From the NCBI GenBank assembly GCA_037577475.1, contig CM075206.1, positions 7,473,459 to 7,537,458 of the forward strand: DNA of 64,000 bases, written 5' to 3'. This stretch comes from Chaunax sp. Z400 (Eukaryota; Chordata; Actinopteri; Lophiiformes; Chaunacidae). How positions within the stretch are numbered: position 1 is the stretch's first letter; every line of letters starts with the position of its first letter. The notes under the pieces were generated by a model. The model searched no databases and was not told the origin of the DNA. It saw nothing but the letters and a program-made list of their open reading frames with translations. Both the position numbers and the translations under genes were made by a program. Positions 53,373-64,000 of the stretch are shown here, piece by piece.

Positions 53373-54339
53373 ATGACAGCAAACATGAAAGAGAGACGGC
53401 AGTAGCCCACACATTCCTACATAAATAATTCTCTTTCTGTAGCCTAGAATTACATGTGAACTTCTTTTGTCCACTTCTGGAGTTAGGGGTATTTTTCTTT
53501 TTCTTTACAGACTGAGGCAGCAGTGCAACTGCAGAGTTATTCCCTACTTTCTCTTTTTGGCCTCAGGTTAATTTGAAGTACTGTATATTCTATAAATCTG
53601 GCTGTCACATTCCCTCCCACAGCTGCTGGGAAATAGTAATGTGCTGTTTTCGTTAAGGACTAGAAAACATGTGAGTCCCAGAAAGCCTGGACTTGCTTAT
53701 AGCTTCACACTGGTTTTAGTATGATGTATACAGTAGATGTACATGGTTACATAATGATTATGAGGGCTCGGCTTTCTGCAGTCAAGTTGATGGGGCAGGG
53801 CGACACAGTGGGAGTCACTGTGGACATTGACTCACCTGGTCATTGTCTGTTTGTGTGCTCTGGGTCAGAGGAGACAAAAGGGAGGGGCAAGCTGGCTTTG
53901 TGGACAAAACAATTGAGGTAATGGTGAGACTGGCACAGAGCCACAGGGGAGCTCCAGGAAATGGTACGAGGCATTGTGTAAAAGGGATTTTGTGTGCTGT
54001 TTTCAGACCAGCCCACACAGCCTGCCAAGCTTTTCATTACAGTAGTAGGTGTTGTTTCAATCCACCGCACCGATCGTGAACTCTGCGAATTTGCATAGGT
54101 GGCCTAACATCAGTCAGTAAGGATTACAGTGTCTTGTTTCTGCAGACATATCACTTTGGTAGTGTGTGTTGCCGGGGGATGTAAGTGCTGTTCATGCATC
54201 ATTTTATACATGAACAGATCTATCGATGACAAATCTATGTACATGTGCAGTTGCTGTCAGGGAGAAGGAGAAAAGAGTTTGATGTGAAATGTAGGTAGTC
54301 AGACAGGTAAGTTCAGCTCCGGACTGGGGTGGAGTCAGA

Positions 54340-54900
54340 GTTGCCATAGTGACTCATGATGTCACCGCTGGAGGGGCTCAGTTTACTTGTAGGTGCCTGC
54401 TGGAGCGAACTGGCTGGCTGGGCTCAGAGCTGTGTGTGTGTGTGTATGTGTGTGTGTGTGTGTGTGCAGGAACGCCGCTCTGCAGACACGGCGATGGATC
54501 GGGAGATTGTGTGGAGCATGGCTGTCTTTACGTGAAGTCCGCAGAGGAATAAAAAGATAGCTATTTTTCATTTAGACGGATTAAACTTGTCACATCAGCG
54601 CCCTGAGCCCGGTCAGAAGCAGTGAAGGTAGGGTATTATCGGATATTTGCTCCTCTTGTTGGCAGTCGTTGCTCTCAAGAGTATTTCAAAACAGCATTTT
54701 TGTACCATTGTGTGCACTAAGCTATTGCAACAATGCATGCGCTTTTACGCAAAGTGTAGCGCGTCCTGGAGTCTCGGTGCGCGCAGGTGCTGCAAAGTTT
54801 AAGACACGAACGCAAAACTTGTGGGGGGGGGGGAGAGAAGTTGAACGATTTCTTCACCTCTCTGATAGAGATACGCCGCGAGGTTGCCTGCAGTAAATCA
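54340..54900 (+). promoter_or_regulatory. kiaa1217: Candidate alternative promoter / non-coding first exon
   Basis: This stretch is richer in G, C and CpG than its surroundings (for example around 54470-54520 and 54745-54790). It contains an AP-1-like TGACTCA and a CRE-like TGATGTCAC near 54352, a GT array at 54431-54466, and possible donors at 54628 (GAAG before GTAGGG) and about 54787 (GCAG before GTGCTG). No convincing coding start is present. Vertebrate KIAA1217 is known to use several first exons, so a downstream promoter producing an N-terminally shorter form is plausible, but the sequence alone does not prove it. Confidence 0.3.
54431..54466. repeat. (TG)n microsatellite
   Basis: About 18 TG units with one TA interruption, inside the candidate alternative promoter. 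Confidence 0.95.
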
Positions 54901-56143
54901 TCCTGAAGCTACAAGCACCTGCAGATCCCTGTACAATAATAAGTTGGCAGTTATGCAGCCATATTTGAAAAGCAAATTATCTTTAGTGGATGGAATCTTT
55001 TGGATGGATTAAAGATTCCATCATAACAACATGCTGCTTGATATTGATTGGGGTAATAACTGATTGAGTTGTTACTGCAATGATATAGGCATCAATGTTA
55101 TTTTACCAAATGTGTGAGTTGTTATGTGTAATTTAATTTCTCTTCCGATATATTCTAGTGTCATCGAAAAGGACTTGTGCAACCCCAGTTAGTAAAATGG
55201 AGCCTGTTTTTTTCTCTCTCACTCCTAGCATGCACTGGTTATTTTACTGACTAATATCAGTGGAATCTGGAGGTGCACTTGTTTCTAGGACTAGATGACA
55301 TCATCATCATCATTGCCCTTAATGTGTCAAGGATTGCTGGATTTGTTCAGTATCACCCATTTTGCACGCATTTACAAGGCCAACTCCTGCAGACACAGCA
55401 AGAGAAGAACTATTTTATTCTGCTTGTGTATGAACTTGTATTGGAAATTATGTGTGGAGAATTTAGTTTGGAGCTGAATGCTCCCATTAGCAGGGGATCA
55501 TTAGCAAGTGATCATCTGTCAGTGTTTTCTTATTGGTAGAGTTATTGTAGATGTTTTATTTAATTTTGTGTTGGCTCTAATGCTGAAAGAATACGAGAGA
55601 TGAAATGATTTGTCACTGCCGATTGTGAGTTTGTAAGATATGACCCTTTAAATATGACTTTAGGATGAAAGTGTTGTTATTCAGATGTTGGGATTTGATT
55701 GGTTTGAGCATGAACGTCCAGCAAATTAAAGTGAATTTTGTCATAATCCATTTCAGGCTGTCAAGGGGAATGCAGTCATTCCGACATAAAGAGCAGAAAA
55801 TGAACATAAAACAAAAATGACAACTTTATTGAAGCGTTTGTCGTTTGGTGTCCTACGGGGATGGTTAATTATTCCGGTTTGAGGAGAAATAGCAAGAAAA
55901 CGAGTGGAGTGGCTTTGAAATCTGTGCAGGATAGTGTGGGAAAACTTGTCACAGAGACGTGCAAGCACCGGCCGTACAGGAAAGACAACATTAGTGGCTA
56001 CAGTACATGCTTGAGAGGTGAGAAAGAATTGTCTCCGGAGGTTTGAGTTACAAAGCCGAAGATTTATCAAGGTCAAGCGGAGGTTGGAAAGATGATATCG
56101 CTTCACGCTGGAAGCGGATGACCCCACTCCACCCAGCATGACG

Positions 56144-56144
<1 letters not shown>

Positions 56145-56217
<73 letters not shown>

Positions 56218-56220
56218 ACA
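56145..56220. repeat. (CA)n microsatellite
   Basis: About 38 CA units, with one TA interruption near the end. Confidence 0.97.
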
Positions 56221-56406
56221 CCCTGACTTATTCCTATATAAGTTACCCTCCACTTCTTCCTTTGTCGCCTTCTGCGATCCTTAAACCAGCAACAAAAGCG
56301 AGTGGTTTAATTTCCTCCTCTCCTCATCAGGCCTGCAAGAACCTGAATCCCACACAAGGGATATGAGATAATATCCTATTGGGCCTGACCGCCACCCATT
56401 CTCTCA

Positions 56407-56413
56407 CCCCCCC

Positions 56414-56468
<55 letters not shown>
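56407..56468. repeat. Poly-C followed by (CT)n
   Basis: A run of about 18 C directly followed by about 22 CT units. This is a polypurine/polypyrimidine mirror tract that may form triplex (H-DNA). Poor sequence accuracy is likely. Confidence 0.95.
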
Positions 56469-56470
<2 letters not shown>

Positions 56471-57154
56471 CAGGGGCCTTGACGAGCGCAAACTGAACCG
56501 CTTGACCGATCACAGATACACACGCAAAATTCCCCTCCTTCCGTGTTTGTGTGTGATGGGGTGCGACTTGCTAGGCCAACGGTTTCTCTGGAGCGTCCAT
56601 GTTAGGACAGCTGTGTTCAGCTGTGGGCATCAGACAGACAGGTCTGCCCACCCCAAGCTGCGATAGTTCATTTGCTTAGGACAGCACACTTTATGTTAAC
56701 AGTTAGTGTCAAGATGGGTAAGCTGTCTGGTAGTGCAGTGTTCGACAGTGTTGTTTACATACTGTATGTTTTAGTGTGTGTCATCTATGCACAAATAAGA
56801 GTTGAGCAATCAAGAACTTTTCACTCAGGTCTTGTCAATAAATGCTCCACATCTGCAGGGTGGAGTCATTCTGGAATACATCACGATACAATCTCTTGTG
56901 ACACATTAGTGATGAATTGGTTCCGATGTCATTTCAAAGGTTGTGCTTTGCCAAATGTGCGTGTTCACATTGCTGCAGACTAAAGTTTTCGCCCACACAT
57001 GTTGAACATGTTGCTGTTTGTCTGTTCTTTTTTTTTTGCCTTGTGATATATTTTAGGGTTTGCACGTTTTCTCACAGTAGATGCAAGTCCCTTCCTGAGT
57101 GGCAGCGTTGCCGTTCAGTTTGAATGCAGCGAAAACACATAGAAGACGTTCAAA

Positions 57155-57262
57155 ATGGGAAAGAGCTGTTGTGCGATTGACTGTTCAAATAGATTCAACA
57201 AGATATCAGAGCTCTCTTTTTGGAATATGGCCACTGCAACGTGGATCTGTGATAAAAAAAAA
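57155..57262 (+). pseudogene. Decayed THAP-domain fragment
   Basis: The frame starts MGKSCCAIDCSNRF and continues to ELSF. This is the typical opening of a THAP zinc-binding domain (Cys-x2-4-Cys followed by Asn-Arg-Phe, then a hydrophobic strand), as found in THAP proteins and in fish P-element-like transposases. About eight residues later it reads TWICDK, which resembles the third-cysteine region (W-x-C-x2-H) of the same domain. The 25 or so residues normally between the two, and the histidine, are missing, and an A run and hydrophobic nonsense follow. It is therefore an internally deleted remnant, probably transposon-derived. No splice sites or 3' domain were identified. Confidence 0.6.
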
Positions 57263-59449
57263 ATCCTCATAAACCTCATCATATTTATCATGAACCTCTT
57301 TGCATGTCAAATAATGGTCCTAATGGTGCAGGATACAGCGATGAGGTGCACGGTGTGTCATCGTGCATCCTCGCTCCAGACATAGCCGCACTGTTGCATG
57401 CCAGCATTTTTCTCCAAGTTGTAATGAAACAACGTCAGAACAAAGCTGTCCACATCCAACCAGAATACCCCTCGGTGCTCATGTCACGTTATTTCAAAAA
57501 CAAATCTCGCCTTGAAGTACGACCTAGCACCAAGGCTTTTGCGTGACCTCAGGCTTTGTTTTGTGTATTTTCCCTGGCGTCGAAATCAGATCCATATTAC
57601 TGTCAGGAAACTTGATTCCTGGCCACATGTTAATGTCCGTGGACCGCAGGTTCTTTGGGAAGCTGTAAGGATCACTGTCGAGTCCAACTGCCTTTAATTT
57701 AAAAAGATAATAGATTGTTTTACTCCTGGTTTGTAGTTCCCACTGTGTTGCAGGATGCTTTTACACTCACATTTTTTCATCTTCATGTCCAAACGATCTT
57801 TTGTCAGGACCTGTATTGTGATCGGCTGTTGTTGGCAACCCATGGCAGTATTGTGTTGTCTCAAGTTATGATTTCCTTCCCCTTTAAGTACAATGTGGGA
57901 CTCCATTCCTTTCCAGCTATATTTTGTATACAACAGGCACATCCTCCCTTTATTTGTTTGCGCCAAGTGAGTCTATTGTTGTCAGCCAGAACAAAGTTTG
58001 CCAACAAGCAAAGGCAAAAGCCTGTTGAGAGATGATGTTATCAGAAATCTCAAAATGTTACTCGATGGTACACTGGTGACCTTTATCGCTGTTTTTCGCT
58101 GACCAAGTTGGAACTTCTTCAATTTAAAACCAATGGAGGAAAAGGTTATTTGATGATGACAATAAACATTTTTTTTAACTTAAATGTTAAATACATTGAT
58201 AATTAGAACCCTCCAAGAAGAAAAACACTTTAAATGGGAACAAAAAATTGGAGAAGGATCACAGAGCAAGAGATCCCTTTTCAGAACATACCAGTTTGGC
58301 AGCAAGTCAAAAGCAGATCCGTGATAAAGATGAAGCATGGAAAAAGTGCTGCTTTTAGTAACAACAGCAACATCAGTAAGATGACAGGGTGCACAGTGTC
58401 TGCGCCTTCCCACCAATTCATGTCGAACAAGGCCACATAAATGTTGCTCATTTGTCATTAAGCACAGTAGATGTACTGTAAACTCTCTCTCTGAGTCTTT
58501 GGGAGGCATTGCAACATTTGGCCAGTCCCCCACACACTCCTCTCTTTGGGCTCCTGGCCCTGCTGCACTCTTGCTCCACAAAACCAAGGTCGGCTAGATA
58601 ACACTATCTTAGAGCGTGCATCAACTTCCCACAACAGATCTGCCCATGTGATCAGAGAAGAAAAGACTAGGGAGGGAGTTTAGGGGATTATTCCTACTTT
58701 TAACTAGCCAAGCCAACTATCCAAGCAGATCGTCAGATATCGAAACATTTCTAACCACGTGCTATTTTTGCTTAAAGCCTTTACTGCCTCTTTATCACAC
58801 AATCAGACACTGTGTGCCGCAAGTCTGCTGCAGAACATCTGTTTGAGATCATCGCACCTCCGCCGTCGAGAGCACCAGCTGTAGTTCTTAACAGCTTTTT
58901 GTCACCTCTGCATGAAGTGACACTTTGAGAGCTACCTTCCGTAACGCAAACAAGACCCACAAGGTTAATGACAGACATGTGTTAACCTGCCGGCGAACAC
59001 GGTTTACGTGGCGGGGTTTGCGTTTTAGGGGTGCAGCACCCCAGCTGGGAGGACAAGTGGTCCATGGAGTGGCGCCAAGGCTGTCTAATCCTGAGTGTCG
59101 TGGGTGGGGGTGGGGAGGGTTAAGCTGCTCTGACAGAAGGCCCTGATGGACCTCTGATCACCGCTGATAGTCAAGCCAGACACAATTTTTACACACTGTC
59201 TCAAATACATTGCCAGTGCGTTAATCAGGCCAGCTAATCAGGTCTGAGCTCTTAAAGAGCTGCATTAGCCCAGGATGAAGTTCATACCAAGTCAAAGTTG
59301 TCTTCATTTATATTATTGCTCCTCCGGGTTAACAGGCAGTGTACCTGTTGGGAGGATCCTTTAAATGTTTCTTGATGGATCTGCAGATAGAGGAGGTGCG
59401 GTGTCTATCGGACCTCTTTAATCTTATGCGCTTATTCTTTTTTCTTTTC

Positions 59450-59615
59450 TTTTTTGGCATTTTGCCTTTATTTAGATAGGATAGGTGAAGGTATGACAGG
59501 AAATGGGGAGAAAGAGCAAGGGGATAACATGCGGCAAAGGGCCGTGAGCGGGAATCGAACCCACGGCCACCGCGGGAGGACTGCGGCCTCTGTACATGGG
59601 GTGCGTATCTATGTC
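59450..59615 (-). repeat. tRNA-derived SINE
   Basis: The + strand reads TTTGCCTTTATTTAGATAGGA, GACAGGAAATGGGGAGAAAG, AACATGCGGCAAAGGGCC, then GGAATCGAACCCACGG (59551). Its complement contains GGTTCGATTCC, an exact RNA polymerase III B-box, so the element lies on the minus strand with its tRNA-like head at about 59615. The block order is that of a common teleost SINE. No real tRNA cloverleaf is expected. Overlapping minus-strand frames are artefacts. Confidence 0.8.
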
Positions 59616-59728
59616 CCAAGTTAATAGAGCATCCTGTCTGAGCACCAGAGAGAGGCCCCTTCACTGACATTATTAAAAGGAGGTTAAAAACCTTACTTTT
59701 CACATGAGTCTATGGCTACATTCTTAGC

Positions 59729-59757
59729 GTGTGTGTTTGTGTGTGTGTGTGTGTGTT
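59729..59757. repeat. (GT)n microsatellite
   Basis: About 14 GT units, with one interruption. Confidence 0.9.
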
Positions 59758-60910
59758 TTGTATATTCTGCGCTTATTCTTGTGTAACTGCTCTAACACCT
59801 GTTGGTATGCATGTTTATCTTCTGAACTTGGCCCTCTGTGATTGTGTTATAATTGTGTTGTCACTCTATTTTGAGCATGTGGTGTTTCTCTGTGTAATGA
59901 TGTGCTAAACAAAGTCTGACTTGACTTTATCAATACAGCAGTTGCAGCCCGAGGAGCTTCCTCCGCAGCACAGAACACATTCATGGATTAATTGAGTGCT
60001 GGTTGATAGAACACAGTGAAAGCTTTAATCTGTATATATTTGGCCTAAAATAAGGATGTACATGAAGAGATGAAGCTTGAACATCAGTAATTACACAGAC
60101 AAACTAATAACATAAGATTAGTTTCACTGAATAGCCTGTGAGGTCTCCACCCTCAAATGTCTCATCTTTCCCACATGTATTTACCAGTTTGGTTGGTTTG
60201 TTATGTTTGTTTGAGACTTAATGGTTTATGTCATATTTCTGTCTTTGACAAACCTTTTGTGTTGATGCTTCAAATCCCCACTATGTGTTTGTGAAGTTCT
60301 GAAGTTTAACATGCTCTGTCTTCAGTTAGGAATTTGAAAGAAACTTTAACTCTGATATATCACCATCACTGGCACAACTGTTAATAGTTTTGATATATTG
60401 GCAATGAGATACCAGGCTTTACGACCTGCAGAACCAGTGGGCGGCAAGTAACAGAGGTGTTTTCCCCCTAACTTTCACTATCTGCACCTTTTGCTTTGCA
60501 AGTCTTTGCATGCAGCCCCACATCTGGAGTCCACCTTGGGCCAAAGGTATGGAACTAACTTCAAAAGGCAAAGCAGAGAGAGACACACCATGATGATTTC
60601 ACTACTGACAGGACCAGCTCCAAGCATCTGGCTTCAACCTTATTTTTGGATCTCCTGTGTGTGGGCATAGAGAACAGCATTGGCTCAACTCGGCGCTTGC
60701 TTTTCTAAACGTTTAATGTACATTTTCAAGAGATAGAGCTAGAATGCATGCTTTTCTTTTTTTTTTATCAAACAGCATGACTCAGATGATTGGGAACACC
60801 TGGGATGTGAGTGTATATGGTGGGAAAGTGTATTCCAGCCGCTTAAGGGATCAGTTATAAATGAAAATATTTGACAGAAATAGAGCATTTGCTGCAGTTT
60901 ATCATTGCAA

Positions 60911-60924
60911 CCCCCCCCCCCCCC
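60911..60924. repeat. Poly-C tract
   Basis: A run of 14 C. Confidence 0.9.
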
Positions 60925-61479
60925 ACATCAGGTTGACACCATAATATACCTCCACTATATGGCTCATGTTTTACATATACAAGCATTCGCATTATCTTCT
61001 TCTAACTCAACTCTTTCTATTTTTTGTTCAACCTGTTTTACACTTTGCATTTATTGTTGACATGGTGGCTAACAATAGAAGTCAGTAATGAACCAGAAGC
61101 TCAGTGCTGAGGAAACTTGGTGGCGATTCAGCACCTTAAGCACCAATGGATGCTGTTGTTTATCACCGGTGTGAGCTGGAGCTTCACACCTTATCGCATA
61201 AAGTTGACTGAGTCATCTAGTGTGTATGCATGTATGTGTGTGAGCAGTGGGTGTGTTTGTTTTTTGTATTGTTTCTCCCACAGGTCAAAAGCAGGTCACT
61301 TGGGTCAAAAGTGGATAATGAGGAAAATGCATGTTACGACCAATCAGGGAGGAAGTTCCAACAATGGACAGTGATGAAAACGAGGGTGGCAGATAAGCAC
61401 AGAGATGACAGAATAAACTGTAGCTGACAGTGTTTACGTGTCGGTGATGTCTCATGGCTCATGTTTCTGCAAAATGCGG

Positions 61480-61800
61480 AGACGCTGTATACAGTTCTGT
61501 CAAGCTTAATTAAAGAGTTTATTACTGATTATCTGCCTCTTTTTGCACACACACACACAGATATGCAGAGAGAAACTCTCCCCTGAGAGACTGGGTATAA
61601 TAAATCTCTGTGGTCCTCAGCGACTCGTTAATTAGGCATGTATAGCAAAGCCATTATCTGTGCTGTTTTCATGGGATGAAAAGGAGACACGACACTTGAG
61701 AAATTACAGCTATTTTAAAACCAGCTAAGAACTCCAGTTCATTGTTAGCGGAATTACGTTTAGTTTTGGCAATTCTAGAATTAAGCCTGGTTCATTACTT
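61480..61800. promoter_or_regulatory. Candidate conserved non-coding element
   Basis: It has unique-looking sequence with clustered homeodomain-type sites: CTTAATTAAAG near 61505, CGTTAATTAGGC near 61627, and ATTACG near 61754. There are no repeat signatures apart from a short CA run at 61550. Intronic position in a developmental gene makes an enhancer plausible. Conservation cannot be assessed from one sequence. Confidence 0.25.
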
Positions 61801-64000
61801 CAGATTATATGTGAGGTAATGTGTGTGCAGCATGATGTAGAAGATGTTTGACTCCTATTTCTCCTGAGAGAAGAAAGCCCCCTTTGTTTCGGTGACCACA
61901 GGCTCGGAGGCGCACACTCTCAGATATACACCCGTAGAAGCTCAAATTAGACCTGGAGGGACCTTTATTAAACGTCAGGAGAGACACTCTCTGGAGGCAG
62001 ACCAGGTTCCTTTGAGGACATGTCATATAAATGGGGCCTCAAGAGTATAAGCATGGCTTTGTCTACAATGTGATGCGTGCTGTCTGTGTGCTTCACTTTA
62101 GTTGGGCCCTGTGTTTTTGTGACAGTTAATCACACATTTATTAGATTATCATGGGACTCTAAGCTCTCAGAGCTGTGAAATATGTCTTGCTCTTTATGAA
62201 GTGATTAAATGAGCATTAAAGAACAAGTCTGGACAGATTATGGCTCTGCAGCGCCGTCAGCAAATATTTAGCAAGTTTTTGTTTGCTGAGAGGCTGAGAG
62301 ACTTGATGCGTGCAAATTTGGAAGGTGTGTCCAAAGCATTGCATGAACAGCTAGTAAATAGTCTGCCAGTTGTGGTCTGAGTCTGGACCTGTATTCTTGT
62401 GACTTGAACGTGTGACTGAAATCACAACCGAGCACCTATTCAATAACAACATGTATTCTCAGCAACACACATGGATCTTTCCTGTTTGTGATCCCAGTGT
62501 TCATTATTTTAAAGTTCACCCTGAAACTAAAGTAGGAATATTTCAGAGGGTGCTTTGTGTGCATGCATTGGTATTTGGACGTGTTGGCGTTTGTCAATAC
62601 ATTGCATGTCGAGACTGTGTGTGTCTCCTATAGGACGAGGGCCTGCTGAGCACATCTTGCATAGTCTCTTTGGATCCCTGAGGGTAGAGCTGGGTCTTAT
62701 CTCTTCGGGACATAAGTGCCATCTCTCTGTCTTCAGCCACATCCTCAGTGCTGTGAGATGGAAGCTGAGATTGGGGCCTTGGGGATTAGAGTTGGAGATC
62801 CCGTTTTAAGATAAAATGTATTTCTTTTAGCGCTGAATTTAAACTTTATAGAGTTTTGAAGCTGCTCGATTTTCTACTTATAAGTTGCTGGAATAGCCTG
62901 CAAGTGAGAACTATTTGAGCGTTATGACTCGTGCAGATGCTCCTCATGGTCTCCGATAATGGTGCACGAATGCGAAAGCCTGATAGGGAAACAATGGCCT
63001 TCCTCTTCGTTCCGCTGGGTGGTGACTGTGTGAGTTTGTGTTGTGTTGTTGCATAGTTTGGGGATGTGGGCTAGCGTGTGCATTGGACGGAGGGGCATCT
63101 GCTGTGAGGTAGAGCAGGAAGGGATGGGAGCCAGGCAGGGCAGTTGTGTAGAGCGAGTACGACCAGCACTGAAATAACAGTGGAGGAAGAGAACCCGCTT
63201 CCCCTAGACCAGGGAGTTTCCTCTCTCAGATAAAAGTTACTGCTGGAAGGAGATCATCACTGGTCAGATATGGTAAAATTACTCTTATTGTTATAATTTA
63301 CAACATGCTTTTGTCACTTACAATATTTAAAATTTTATTAAACACCGCTTTTATAATCATAGATGCTTTTAAAATGATTCCACTTTTATATACTGTATAT
63401 ATAGCTCGAGGGAACCAGCGCAGGGCAGAGTAGTCCATATCTGATGGTTACTCAAAGTGGACTTTTGTAACCTCACTCATTCAGAGGAGCGGTTGATGTC
63501 TGCTGGTGATAACCGTGACTAACTCATCCATGCGTGGGTGGATGAAAACAATCAGATGATGTATCTCAGCTGTGGAAAATGCCACAAGTGGCAGAAGAGA
63601 TAGTCATCTTACCTCTCCTTTGCGGTGGGTCAACAGGCACAGTATTTTGTCCGATTATGCACTTCATTTGCAGTCTGACAGATCTGCTTGACTGCATGAG
63701 ATGGTGTTAATTCTGGTTAATGTTTTGCCCATATATTTCTGAAATGGTCCGTTGATCGTAAGCTGAACGTCCACGGTGTCTGTATGCGGCCTCGCCTTCG
63801 CTGTCAGCTTTGACTGTGGATACCAGAACGTCATCTCCCTTTAACACACCAATTAACAAGTGAGCCCATCTCTGAAAAGGTCATCTGGGGATTTGGATGA
63901 AGGGATTAGAGGAGGAATGCATCAGAGGAGGGAGGAGGGGTGGTGGTAGAGGGATGTAGTGGCAATGAATGGGAATGATGACTAGGGGATTTTAATATAA

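Larger units (their letters stand above)
52528..64000 (+). other. kiaa1217: Intron 2 of kiaa1217 (incomplete, runs off the window)
   Basis: The intron begins GTCAGTGGGTTG, phase 0. The next known coding block of the family (Ser/Pro-rich, then LETMSEGDAP-like) was searched for by eye on the + strand and not found, so the intron is at least 11.4 kb. Recognisable contents are an inverted-repeat element at 53.05 kb, a possible alternative promoter at 54.3-54.9 kb, CA and CT arrays at 56.1-56.5 kb, a THAP fragment at 57.16 kb and a SINE at 59.45 kb. Nothing recognisable was seen at about 54.95-56.1, 57.7-59.4 and 59.9-61.4 kb. Confidence 0.8.

Noticed and set aside
55753..56253. 166-residue minus-strand open frame
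   Set aside because: A large part is poly Cys-Val from the CA array; the remainder shows no known domain.
59545..59615. tRNA gene suggested by the GGTTCGATTCC B-box
   Set aside because: Part of a dispersed SINE; no cloverleaf with matched acceptor stem is evident.
61285..61427. Possible kiaa1217 exon after TTTCTCCCACAG (frame VKSRSLGSKVDNEEN...)
   Set aside because: The acceptor is fair and the phase fits, but the peptide does not resemble the family's next exon, there is no good donor, and the frame runs into a stop.

Overview
This is vertebrate nuclear DNA, almost certainly from a ray-finned (probably spiny-rayed) fish. It is AT-rich, has very little coding sequence and many long CA/GT, CT and TA microsatellites. 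It also carries dispersed repeat families typical of teleost genomes: Tc1/mariner relics, short inverted-repeat elements, a tRNA-derived SINE and LINE-like tails. There are no bacterial operons, and nearly all long reading frames are chance or low-complexity frames.

I can support one protein-coding gene, on the + strand. It is the 5' end of the fish orthologue of KIAA1217 (sickle tail, Skt), a relative of SRCIN1/p140Cap. Coding exon 1 (10988-11315) has an in-frame stop upstream of its ATG and ends at a GTAAGT donor. Coding exon 2 (52241-52527) has a pyrimidine-rich acceptor and encodes the diagnostic block VTSPEDAE ... PRRHTLGG ... KREAFLEHLK ... YPHHASAIMGHQERLREQ. Exon 1 ends one base into a codon and exon 2 begins with the other two, so the two join in frame into 205 codons across an intron of about 40.9 kb. 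The window ends inside the next intron; I found no third exon.

Layout: 1 to about 10.1 kb is upstream DNA. About 10.1-10.99 kb is the likely promoter and 5' leader. 11.3-52.2 kb is the giant first coding intron, a graveyard of repeats with several AT-rich, homeodomain-site-rich stretches that could be conserved enhancers. 52.5-64 kb is the second intron. It contains a CpG-containing candidate alternative promoter near 54.3-54.9 kb, a decayed THAP-domain fragment at 57.16 kb and a SINE at 59.45 kb.

The most useful observations are the phase-matched exon pair, an EB-binding-like SKLP motif in the new N-terminus, the THAP relic, the internally deleted Tc1 relic, and the candidate alternative promoters. 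I saw no convincing new molecular system. Repeat family names rest on recall of fish repeat consensus sequences and need a library search.
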